Positions 10,252-19,011 of a stretch of DNA of 64,000 nt are shown in pieces. The translations under genes and the position numbers were made by a program. Position 1 is the first letter of the stretch, and each line of letters begins with the position of its first letter. Source of the DNA: Streptomyces natalensis ATCC 27448 (GTDB taxonomy: Bacteria > Actinomycetota > Actinomycetes > Streptomycetales > Streptomycetaceae); the NCBI RefSeq assembly GCF_000935125.1, contig NZ_JRKI01000008.1:248001-312000 (forward strand), given 5' to 3'. The notes under the pieces are model-generated. The model saw nothing but the letters and a program-made list of their open reading frames with translations, was not told the origin of the DNA and did no database searches.

Positions 10252-11094
10252 TCAGGAGGCCGGGGCGGCACCGAGGAGACGCCGGAGGTGGGCGCGGCCC
10301 GGGGCCAGCAGGGCGGGCAGCTCGGCCGCCGCCGGATACCAGCGCTTCTCGTACTCCCAGCAGAGCCAGCCGCCGGGTGCGGAGCCGTTGCCCAGCGCGG
10401 CCAGGACGTCCGAGAGCGGCAGCCGGCCCGCGCCGAGCGGCAGGGGAGTGGTGTCCTCGGCCGACGCCACGTCCTTGACCTGGACATAGCCCAGATACGG
10501 CGCCAGCGCGGCATGGGTGTCGGCGGGCGGCTCGCCGCCGAGCCAGCAGTGCAGCACGTCCCACAGCGCACCGGCCCCGGGGTGGCCCACCCGCTTCAGG
10601 ATCCTGCCCACGGACGCGCCCGTGCGGTGCGAGTCATGGGTCTCCAGCAGGACCCGCACGCCCCGGTCGGCGGCGAGCGGCGCCGCCGCGGCCAGCCGGC
10701 GCGCGGCATCCGCCTCCGCCTCGCCCGCAGGGCGGTCGCCGCCACCGGGGAAGACCCGCACGAACCGCGCCCCCAGATCGGCCGCGAGCAGCACCAGCTC
10801 GGTCAGCTCCTGCGCCGCCTCGGCCTCGCCCGCGGCGTCCCGGGCCGCGGCCACCCGCGGATATCCGGCGACGGCCAGGACCGACAGGCCGGCGTCCGCG
10901 AACTGCCGCCGCACCGCGGCCCGTTCGCGCATCCCCAGCAGCGGATGCACCGGCTCCTCGGGATGAGCCCGCAGCTCGACGCCCTGATAGCCGGCATCGG
11001 TGGCCAGCCGCAGCACCTCGGGCACCGGCATGCCCGGCACCCCCAGCGTCGAGAACGCGAACCGCGTCGCCGTACCCGCACCGTCCGTCCGCAT
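10252..11094 (-). CDS. Sugar phosphate isomerase/epimerase-like TIM-barrel protein
   Basis: A xylose-isomerase-like TIM barrel of 280 residues starting MRTDGAGTATRFAFSTLGVP. Metal-ligand positions are visible in the usual places: Glu in YQGVELR, His in LLETHDSH, and the late LGYVQVKD and CWEYEKRW motifs. These proteins interconvert keto/aldo sugars, inososes or sugar phosphates. The start was taken at ATG 11094, where homology seems to begin; the longer upstream frame is Arg-rich and unlikely to be coding. It is divergent from the oxidoreductase/DUF993/isomerase operon at 11400-14550, and probably serves the same pathway. Its promoter is probably the motif at 11262-11284, which would give a ~160-nt leader. 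Confidence 0.75.
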   Translation of the reverse strand: MRTDGAGTATRFAFSTLGVPGMPVPEVLRLATDAGYQGVELRAHPEEPVHPLLGMRERAAVRRQFADAGLSVLAVAGYPRVAAARDAAGEAEAAQELTELVLLAADLGARFVRVFPGGGDRPAGEAEADAARRLAAAAPLAADRGVRVLLETHDSHRTGASVGRILKRVGHPGAGALWDVLHCWLGGEPPADTHAALAPYLGYVQVKDVASAEDTTPLPLGAGRLPLSDVLAALGNGSAPGGWLCWEYEKRWYPAAAELPALLAPGRAHLRRLLGAAPAS

Positions 11095-11399
11095 GCCCTG
11101 CCGCCCCTCGCGCCGACCCGGCGTCACCGCACCGGACGCCGGTCCCGGCCTATCAGGTCCCACCCGAAGCCGTGCCGCCGCGACGCGCCGACGGCGGCGA
11201 ATCCGGTGCGCCCATGGCACCTTTGACGCACTGTCGACCACCCCTCCCAGCCTTTGCGAAAAGGCTAGCCGCCGCCACTGACAACCGCCGGTGACGCGGT
11301 GCGGCCCGTGCCGGCTTCGCCGTCCGGCGCCCCGCACGGGGCTAGGCTCCGGCCCAGGCCGCAGGGATCGAAAACCCCGTCCTGAGAGGGGCCCGGACC
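11095..11399. other. Divergent regulatory gap
   Basis: 305 bp between divergent catabolic genes. Besides the minus-strand promoter at 11262-11284, TAGGCT at 11343-11348 is a plausible plus-strand -10 for the oxidoreductase operon, with no clear -35. No gene is seen. Confidence 0.5.
11262..11284 (-). promoter_or_regulatory. RecA-NDp/PafBC-type promoter on the minus strand
   Basis: Read on the minus strand the sequence is TTGTCAGTG, eight bases, then TAGCCT. This fits the DNA-damage promoter consensus TTGTCRGTG-N8-TANNNT of mycobacteria and the related TTGTCAGTGGC-N6 form known from Streptomyces recA. It points toward the TIM-barrel gene ending at 10252. Confidence 0.6.
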
Positions 11400-12551
11400 A
11401 TGACACGCACGACCGTACGCATCGCCATGAACGGCGTCACCGGACGCATGGGCCACCGCCAGCACCTGGTCCGCTCCCTCCTCGCGCTGCGCGAAGAGGG
11501 CGGCCTCGACCTCGGGGACGGGACGGTGATCTGGCCCGAACCGGTGCTCGTCGGCCGCTCAGAGCACAAGGTGCGGGCCCTGGCCGAACGGCACGGCCTG
11601 GCGGAGTTCAGCGGTGACCTCGACGCCGTACTGGCCGACGACAGCATCGACATCTACTTCGACGCCCAGGTCACCGCCGCCCGCGAGGCGGCGGTGAAGA
11701 AGGCGATCGCCGCCGGAAAGCACGTCTACGTCGAAAAACCCACCGCCACCGGACTGTCGGGCGCCCTGGAGCTGGCCAGGACGGCGCGCGACGCCGGCGT
11801 CCGGCACGGCGTCGTCCAGGACAAACTCTTCCTGCCCGGACTGCGCAAACTGCGCCGCCTGGTGGCGGGCGGCTTCTTCGGCCGGATCCTGTCCGTACGG
11901 GGCGAGTTCGGCTACTGGGTCTTCGAGGGGGACTGGCAGCAGGCGCAGCGGCCCTCGTGGAACTACCGCGCCGAGGACGGCGGCGGTATCGCGGCGGACA
12001 TGTTCCCGCACTGGGAGTACGTCCTGCACGAGCTGTTCGGGCCCGTCAGGACCGTCCAGGCGCAGGTCACCACGCATGTTCCGCGCCGCTGGGACGAGTC
12101 GGGGGTGCCCTACGAGGCCACCGCCGACGACGCCGCGTACGGCATCTTCGAGCTGGTCGGCGGGATCGTCGCGCAGATCAACTCCTCCTGGGCCGTGCGG
12201 GTGCACCGCGACGAACTGGTGGAGTTCCAGGTGGACGGCACCGAGGGCTCGGCCGTCGCCGGACTGCGCGGCTGCCGGGTCCAGCACCGTTCCGCCACCC
12301 CCCGGCCGGTGTGGAATCCGGACATCCCGGCAGACGGAAGCTTCCGCCGGCAGTGGCAGGAAGTGCCCGACAATGACACCTTCGACAATGGATTCAAGGC
12401 ACAGTGGGAGCTGTTCCTGCGTCATGTCGTACGTGACGAGCCCTGGCAATGGGATCTGCTGGCCGGCGCCCGGGGGGTCCAGCTCGCCGAACTCGGCCTG
12501 AAGTCGTCGGCCGAGGGCCGCCGCCTGGACGTTCCGGAGCTGACCCTGTGA
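11400..12551 (+). CDS. Gfo/Idh/MocA family NAD(P)-dependent oxidoreductase
   Basis: The N-terminal Rossmann fold begins VRIAMNGVTGRMGHRQH, a slight variant of the family glycine pattern. The conserved EKP triad (KHVYVEKPTATG, about residue 115-125) supplies the usual lysine. The C-terminal alpha/beta domain holds the substrate pocket. 383 residues is normal. Members oxidise or reduce sugars, inositols and their derivatives. GAGAGG precedes ATG 11400. It is the first gene of a tightly coupled operon: its TGA overlaps the GTG of the DUF993 gene. The substrate is unknown; a carbohydrate or polyol is inferred from the neighbours. Confidence 0.82.
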   Translation: MTRTTVRIAMNGVTGRMGHRQHLVRSLLALREEGGLDLGDGTVIWPEPVLVGRSEHKVRALAERHGLAEFSGDLDAVLADDSIDIYFDAQVTAAREAAVKKAIAAGKHVYVEKPTATGLSGALELARTARDAGVRHGVVQDKLFLPGLRKLRRLVAGGFFGRILSVRGEFGYWVFEGDWQQAQRPSWNYRAEDGGGIAADMFPHWEYVLHELFGPVRTVQAQVTTHVPRRWDESGVPYEATADDAAYGIFELVGGIVAQINSSWAVRVHRDELVEFQVDGTEGSAVAGLRGCRVQHRSATPRPVWNPDIPADGSFRRQWQEVPDNDTFDNGFKAQWELFLRHVVRDEPWQWDLLAGARGVQLAELGLKSSAEGRRLDVPELTL

Positions 12552-13675
12552 CCGCCGCCGCGCGGCCTCGCTCCCGTACGGTCCTCGCCGCCGCCCATGT
12601 GATCCCCGACCCGGCCGCCGACACCGGAGCCCACTGCCGCGCCGTCCTCGACTGGGACGCCACCCTCGCCTTCCGTCACCACCTGTGGTCGCACGGCCTG
12701 GGGGTGGCCGAGGCGATGGACACCGCGCAGCGCGGTATGGGCCTGGACTGGCCGGCCGCCGCCGAGCTGATCCGCCGCTCCGCCGCCGAGGCGCGCACCG
12801 TCGGCGGCCTGCTGGTCTGCGGCGCCGGTACCGATCAACTCCCGTCCCACGGCGCCTCCCTGGCGGACGTCCGGGCCGCCTACGAGGAACAGCTCGAACT
12901 CGTCGAGCAGTGCGGCGGCCGCCCCGTCCTGATGGCGTCCCGGCAGCTCGCCGCGGCCGCCACCGGCCCCGACGACTATCTGGAGCTCTACGGCCATCTG
13001 CTGCGCCAGGCCACCGGACCGGTGATCCTCCACTGGCTGGGCCCGATGTTCGACCCGGCACTGGAGGGCTACTGGGGCAGCACGGACCTCGACGCCGCCA
13101 CCGCCACCCTCGTACGGCTCGTCGCGGACCATCCCCACAAGGTGGACGGCGTCAAGGTCTCCCTCCTGGACGCCGGCCGGGAGATCGGGCTGCGCCGCCG
13201 GCTGCCCGCCTCCGTGCGCTGCTACACCGGCGACGACTTCCACTACCCCGAGCTGATCGCGGGCGACGACCACGGCTTCAGCGACGCCCTGCTGGGGGTG
13301 TTCGACCCGCTGGCACCTCTGGCCGCCGCGGCCGTCCGCCTCCTGGACGACGGGGACCGCGACGGCTTCCGGGCGGCCCTGGACCCGACCGTCACCCTGG
13401 CCCGGCACCTCTTCCAGGCGCCCACCCGCCACTACAAGACCGGTGTGGTCCTGCTCGCCTGGCTCGCCGGCCACCAGGCGCACTTCCGCATGGTCGGCGG
13501 CCTCCAGTCGGCCCGCTCCCTGCCGCATCTGCGGCGCGCGCACCAACTGGCCGACGCACTGGGCCTGTTCCCCGACCGGGAGCTGGCCGCTGCCCGGATG
13601 GCCGCGCTGCTCGCGGAGTACGGGACGGAGTGCGGGATGGAGAACGGGGCGGAGAACGGGGCGGAGGACGGATGA
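12548..13675 (+). CDS. DUF993 family protein (aldolase-like), function unknown
   Basis: GTG 12548 overlaps the preceding stop by four bases (GTGA), which fixes the start over the upstream in-frame codon at 12449. The 375-residue protein matches what I know of the DUF993 family, distantly related to dihydrodipicolinate-synthase-type TIM barrels. The segments VILHWLGPMFDP and VDGVKVSLLD resemble barrel strands; the latter places a lysine where class I aldolases of this fold form a Schiff base. The tail is a low-complexity Glu/Gly/Asn repeat that leads straight into the next start (ATGA overlap). With an oxidoreductase before and an isomerase after, it probably performs the carbon-carbon step of an undescribed sugar pathway. 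Confidence 0.7.
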   Translation: MTAAARPRSRTVLAAAHVIPDPAADTGAHCRAVLDWDATLAFRHHLWSHGLGVAEAMDTAQRGMGLDWPAAAELIRRSAAEARTVGGLLVCGAGTDQLPSHGASLADVRAAYEEQLELVEQCGGRPVLMASRQLAAAATGPDDYLELYGHLLRQATGPVILHWLGPMFDPALEGYWGSTDLDAATATLVRLVADHPHKVDGVKVSLLDAGREIGLRRRLPASVRCYTGDDFHYPELIAGDDHGFSDALLGVFDPLAPLAAAAVRLLDDGDRDGFRAALDPTVTLARHLFQAPTRHYKTGVVLLAWLAGHQAHFRMVGGLQSARSLPHLRRAHQLADALGLFPDRELAAARMAALLAEYGTECGMENGAENGAEDG

Positions 13676-14550
13676 CCGATGACGGCACCGGGGACACGCG
13701 AACGGGTTCCCGTCACCGGGGCGACGGCCTGCTCTCCCGGCTGAGCCTCAATCAGGAGACCGTCCGGCAGTGGTCGCTGCCGGAGCTGGCGGACGGCTGT
13801 GCGCGGGCGGGTGTTCGGGGTGTGGGCCTGTGGCGGGCGCCGGTCCGGCAGTACGGGGTGGCCGCGGCGGCGCGGCTCGTACGGGACGCCGGGCTGGAGG
13901 TCACCAGCCTGTGCCGGGGCGGGTTCTTCACCGCCGAGGACCCCGGGGAGCGCGCGGCCGCCCTGGAGGACAACCGGGCCGCCATCGAGGAGGCGGCGAC
14001 CCTCGGCACCGCCACCCTGGTCCTGGTCTCCGGTGGACTGCCGTCCGGCAGCCGCGATCTGCGGGGCGCCCGGGAACGGATCGCCGAGGCGCTCGCGGAG
14101 CTGGCACCGTACGCCGCCGAACGGGGCGTACGCCTGGCGATCGAACCACTGCACCCGATGTTCGCGGCCGACCGCTGTGTCGTCTCCACCCTTGCGCAGG
14201 CCCTCGACCTCGCCGAACGCTTCGCCGCCGAGCGGGTGGGGGTGGTGGTGGACACCTACCACCTGTGGTGGGACGACACGGCCGGCGCCGGCATCGACCG
14301 TGCGGGCGGCGCGCGGATCGCCGCCTTCCAACTGGCCGACTGGGTCACCCCGTTGCCCGAAGGCGCACTTCTGGGGCGCGGACAGCTCGGTGACGGGGCG
14401 GTGGATCTGCGGTGGTTCCGGGAGCGGGTGGACGGTGCCGGCTACCGGGGGCCGATCGAGGTGGAGATCTTCAGCCCGGCGCTGTGGGCGCGCGACGGGG
14501 CCGAGGTGTTGTCGGAGATCGTGGAGCGGTTCACGATGCACGTGGGGTGA
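13672..14550 (+). CDS. Sugar phosphate isomerase/epimerase-like TIM-barrel protein, third gene of operon
   Basis: ATG 13672 overlaps the DUF993 stop (ATGA). The 292-residue TIM barrel has likely metal ligands in RLAIEPLHPMF, VVVDTYHLWW and PIEVEIFSP. It is paralogous in fold, but not close in sequence, to the divergent isomerase at 10252. Translational coupling across three genes implies a single pathway. The substrate is unknown; candidates are keto-sugars or inosose-like compounds. Confidence 0.78.
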   Translation: MTDDGTGDTRTGSRHRGDGLLSRLSLNQETVRQWSLPELADGCARAGVRGVGLWRAPVRQYGVAAAARLVRDAGLEVTSLCRGGFFTAEDPGERAAALEDNRAAIEEAATLGTATLVLVSGGLPSGSRDLRGARERIAEALAELAPYAAERGVRLAIEPLHPMFAADRCVVSTLAQALDLAERFAAERVGVVVDTYHLWWDDTAGAGIDRAGGARIAAFQLADWVTPLPEGALLGRGQLGDGAVDLRWFRERVDGAGYRGPIEVEIFSPALWARDGAEVLSEIVERFTMHVG

Positions 14551-14641
14551 GCCCTTGGCAGTCCCCAGGGGTGGCACTTTGGGTAACCGGAAAACAACGC
14601 ACCGGAAGTGCAACCGTTGACGGCTCACGGAGGTCATAGCA

Positions 14642-14691
14642 GGCGTCGGCCTCAACGGGGGAGGAACCGGGGGGATCCGGAGGCCGACGCC
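14642..14691. other. Perfect 12-bp inverted repeat, possible RNA stem
   Basis: GGCGTCGGCCTC at 14642-14653 is exactly mirrored at 14680-14691, with a 26-nt G-rich loop. It lies between the DUF993 operon and its terminator, so it could be a 3' UTR structure or the body of a small RNA. Confidence 0.4.
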
Positions 14692-14701
14692 GGGGGGAAA
14701 A

Positions 14702-14734
14702 ACCGAGGGGCCGGCCACCGGGCGGCCCCTCGGT
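14702..14734 (+). terminator. Terminator of the DUF993 operon
   Basis: ACCGAGGGGCCG is perfectly mirrored as CGGCCCCTCGGT around a 9-nt loop. A second hairpin (CGGGCACC/GGTGCCCG, 14741-14760) follows directly. Confidence 0.7.
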
Positions 14735-14786
14735 CGTATCCGGGCACCGCCCGGTGCCCGCCCGGGCTCCGCCGCTGCCGGACGCG

Positions 14787-14809
14787 TTGTCAGACCCCGG
14801 CGGTACGGT
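14787..14809 (+). promoter_or_regulatory. DNA-damage-type promoter of recD2, apparently leaderless
   Basis: TTGTCAGAC, eight bases, then TACGGT. It matches TTGTCRGTG-N8-TANNNT at all but two box positions. Six bases separate the -10 from ATG 14816, so the mRNA is probably leaderless. Confidence 0.5.
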
Positions 14810-14815
14810 CGGGGC

Positions 14816-17098
14816 ATGGTCAACGGATCGGTGGTGGAAGGGGTCCTCGAGCGGATCACCTACGCCAATGAGGAGACCGGCTACACCGTCGCACGGGTCG
14901 ACACCGGCCGCGGCTCCGGCGATCTCCTCACGGTGGTCGGGGCGTTGCTGGGGGCGCAGCCCGGCGAGTCGCTGCGGATGCACGGGCGCTGGGGCTCCCA
15001 TCCGCAGTACGGCAAGCAGTTCACCGTCGAGAACTACACCACCGTCCTCCCGGCCACCATCCAGGGCATCCGCCGCTATCTGGGCTCCGGTCTCATCAAG
15101 GGCATCGGCCCCCGGATCGCCGACCGGATCGTCGAGCACTTCGGCACGGACACGCTGGACGTCATCGAGAAGGAGCCCGGGCGGCTCGTCGAGGTCCCGG
15201 GGCTGGGCCCCAAGCGGACGAAGATGATCGGGGCCGCGTGGGAGGAGCAGAAGGCCATCAAGGAGGTGATGGTCTTCCTCCAGGGTGTGGGCGTCTCGAC
15301 GTCCATCGCGGTGCGGATCTACAAGAAGTACGGCGACGCCTCCATCTCCGTGGTCCGCAACGAGCCCTACCGGCTGGCCGCCGATGTCTGGGGCATCGGC
15401 TTCCTGACCGCCGACCGCATCGCGCAGTCGGTCGGCATTCCGCACGACAGCCCGGACCGGGTCAAGGCGGGCCTTCAGTACGCGCTGTCGCAGTCGACGG
15501 ACCAGGGGCACTGCTTCCTGCCCGAGGAGCAGCTGATCGCGGATGCGGTCAAGCTCCTCCAGGTGGACACCGGCCTGGTCATCGACTGTCTGGGGGAGCT
15601 GGCGGCGGAGCCCGAGGGGGTGGTGCGCGAGCGGGTGCCGGGCAAGGACGGGGAGCCGGTCACCGCCGTTTATCTGGTGCCCTTCCACCGTGCGGAGATC
15701 TCGCTGGCCGGACGGCTGACCCGGCTGATGCGCAGCGACGAGGACCGCATGCCGGCGTTCGGTGACGTGGTCTGGGACAAGGCGCTGGCGTGGCTGGCGC
15801 GGCGTACGGGGGCCGAGCTGGCGCCGGAGCAGCAGGCCGCGGTGCGGCTGGCGCTGACGCAGAAGGTGGCGGTGCTGACCGGCGGGCCCGGGTGCGGCAA
15901 GTCGTTCACGGTGCGCTCCGTGGTGGAGCTCGCCCGCGCCAAGAAGGCCAAGGTGGTGCTGGCGGCGCCCACCGGGCGGGCGGCCAAACGGCTGTCGGAG
16001 CTGACCGGCGCGGAGGCGTCCACCGTCCACCGCCTCCTGGAGCTCAAGCCGGGCGGGGACGCCGCCTATGACGCGGACCGGCCGCTGGACGCCGATCTGG
16101 TGGTCGTCGACGAGGCGTCCATGCTGGATCTGCTGCTCGCCAACAAACTCGTCAAGGCGGTGCCGCCTGGCGCCCATCTGCTGCTGGTGGGGGACGTCGA
16201 CCAGCTGCCGTCGGTGGGCGCGGGGGAGGTGCTGCGGGATCTGCTCGCCGGGGAAGGGGCCGCGCGAGGGGGGTCCCCCCGGACGGAGTCTGGGGGAGCG
16301 TCGGACAGGGGTGGTGGTCGGGTGGCGGGCGGGACCGTCCCGTCCGTGCGTCTGACCAGGATCTTCCGCCAGGCGCAGCAGTCGGGGGTGGTCACCAATG
16401 CGCACCGCATCAACTCCGGGGTGCCGCCGCTGACCACCGGGCTGAAGGATTTCTTCCTGTTCGTGGAGGACGACGCTGAGGAGGCCGCGCGGCTGACGGT
16501 CGATGTGGCGGCGCGGCGGGTTCCGGCGAAGTTCGGGCTCGATCCGCGCCGGGACGTCCAGGTGCTCACTCCGATGCACCGCGGCCCGGCCGGCGCCGGT
16601 GCCCTCAACGGCCTGCTCCAGCAGGCCGTCACCCCCGCCCGCCCCGATCTGTCCGAGCGCCGCTTCGGCGGCCGGGTCTTCCGGGTGGGCGACAAGGTCA
16701 CCCAGATCCGGAACAACTACGACAAGGGAAGCAACGGCGTCTTCAACGGCACGGTGGGCGTGGTCACGGATCTGAACGCCGAGGAGCAGCGGCTGACCGT
16801 GCGTACCGACGAGGACGAGGAGGTCCCCTACGACTTCGATGAATTGGACGAATTGGCACACGCCTATGCCGTGACGATCCACCGCTCGCAGGGTAGTGAG
16901 TATCCAGCAGTGGTGATTCCGGTCACCACCAGTGCGTGGATGATGCTCCAGCGCAATCTGTTGTATACCGCCGTGACCCGGGCGAAACGCTTGGTGGTGC
17001 TCGTCGGCTCCCGGAAGGCTCTCGGACAGGCCGTGCGCACCGTATCCGCCGGTCGGCGGTGTACGGCGCTCGATCACCGGCTCGCCGGTGCAGTGTGA
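14816..17098 (+). CDS. recD2: RecD2-type (RecD-like) 5'-3' DNA helicase, SF1B
   Basis: 760 residues. The N-terminal OB-like and helix-hairpin-helix region (LGSGLIKGIGPRIADRIV) is typical of RecD2, which works outside RecBCD. Helicase motifs: Walker A GGPGCGKS (about residue 355), Walker B VVVDEASML (about 430), motif IV-type TRIFRQAQQS, and the C-terminal HRSQGSEYPAVV and LLYTAVTRAK. Role: DNA unwinding in repair and replication-fork processing. Odd: residues ~480-505 are a Gly/Ser/Arg-rich insert encoded by a palindromic repeat (16274-16297) that does not belong to the helicase fold. The upstream promoter looks damage-responsive. Confidence 0.9.
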   Translation: MVNGSVVEGVLERITYANEETGYTVARVDTGRGSGDLLTVVGALLGAQPGESLRMHGRWGSHPQYGKQFTVENYTTVLPATIQGIRRYLGSGLIKGIGPRIADRIVEHFGTDTLDVIEKEPGRLVEVPGLGPKRTKMIGAAWEEQKAIKEVMVFLQGVGVSTSIAVRIYKKYGDASISVVRNEPYRLAADVWGIGFLTADRIAQSVGIPHDSPDRVKAGLQYALSQSTDQGHCFLPEEQLIADAVKLLQVDTGLVIDCLGELAAEPEGVVRERVPGKDGEPVTAVYLVPFHRAEISLAGRLTRLMRSDEDRMPAFGDVVWDKALAWLARRTGAELAPEQQAAVRLALTQKVAVLTGGPGCGKSFTVRSVVELARAKKAKVVLAAPTGRAAKRLSELTGAEASTVHRLLELKPGGDAAYDADRPLDADLVVVDEASMLDLLLANKLVKAVPPGAHLLLVGDVDQLPSVGAGEVLRDLLAGEGAARGGSPRTESGGASDRGGGRVAGGTVPSVRLTRIFRQAQQSGVVTNAHRINSGVPPLTTGLKDFFLFVEDDAEEAARLTVDVAARRVPAKFGLDPRRDVQVLTPMHRGPAGAGALNGLLQQAVTPARPDLSERRFGGRVFRVGDKVTQIRNNYDKGSNGVFNGTVGVVTDLNAEEQRLTVRTDEDEEVPYDFDELDELAHAYAVTIHRSQGSEYPAVVIPVTTSAWMMLQRNLLYTAVTRAKRLVVLVGSRKALGQAVRTVSAGRRCTALDHRLAGAV
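16274..16297. repeat. Imperfect palindromic element inside recD2
   Basis: TCCCCCCGGAC and GTCTGGGGGA flank a 3-bp centre. This resembles a short dispersed palindrome that I recall as frequent in Streptomyces genomes. It is in frame and encodes part of a Gly/Ser-rich loop. Confidence 0.5.
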
Positions 17099-17274
17099 TG
17101 TCACTCCTCTTTCCCAATCGGGGCGAACGGGAGCAGGATGGACACCAGCGCGGCACTGAGTGCCGCGACAGGGCCCTATGGCCGACCCCGAGTGCACATC
17201 CAAGGTCCAAATGGGGGAAGGTATAGGCAGTCAGGGCACCTCGAAGAAGAGGCACAACGTCGGTGAGGGATGAC

Positions 17275-18564
<1,290 letters not shown>

Positions 18565-19011
18565 CGGCCGCGCCCTGACAGCAGGCCGCGCGTCCTCGTA
18601 CGGGCACCGAGCGCAGTAGAAAGCGCCCCGCCTCCAGATCCCCCCACGGGTCCAGAGCGCGGGGCGCTTCCCATGTCCCGGGTCGGATTCCCCCCACGGG
18701 ATCCGTCCGGGCGTTCCGGGTTGCACCGCGATCCGCCGGGACGCGCACATTCGGGAGGGCCGCTCAAAGCTCCCCGGGCGCGTCGCCCCGGCCACGCGTA
18801 GCCGTGTCCGATCCCCCAAGATCTGCACGGCCTGTGCAGTGCAAGCCCCGCCGGGGTGCCTGCACCGCCCGGTTAGACTCGCGACCCCCCTCAATGGTTA
18901 CGTTCCCATGAGTGTGATCTGAGTCTCTTGCCATAAAGGGGCGAATGCGGTCAAGGGTTACGAGCCGGAGATCCGCGCCGTGCCGTATGGGTGTTGTGTC
19001 AGTTGTGAGAG
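18565..19011. other. 447-bp gap between convergent citA and copA
   Basis: Holds the citA terminator, then several short G/C-rich dyads (around 18825-18870) and two copies of GGTTACG, near 18895 and 18956. TAGACT at 18873-18878 could be a -10 but has no clear -35. No gene is seen. Confidence 0.4.
18619..18670 (+). terminator. citA terminator
   Basis: GAAAGCGCCCCGC (18619-18631) pairs with GCGGGGCGCTTC (18659-18670) across a 27-nt loop. Confidence 0.7.
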
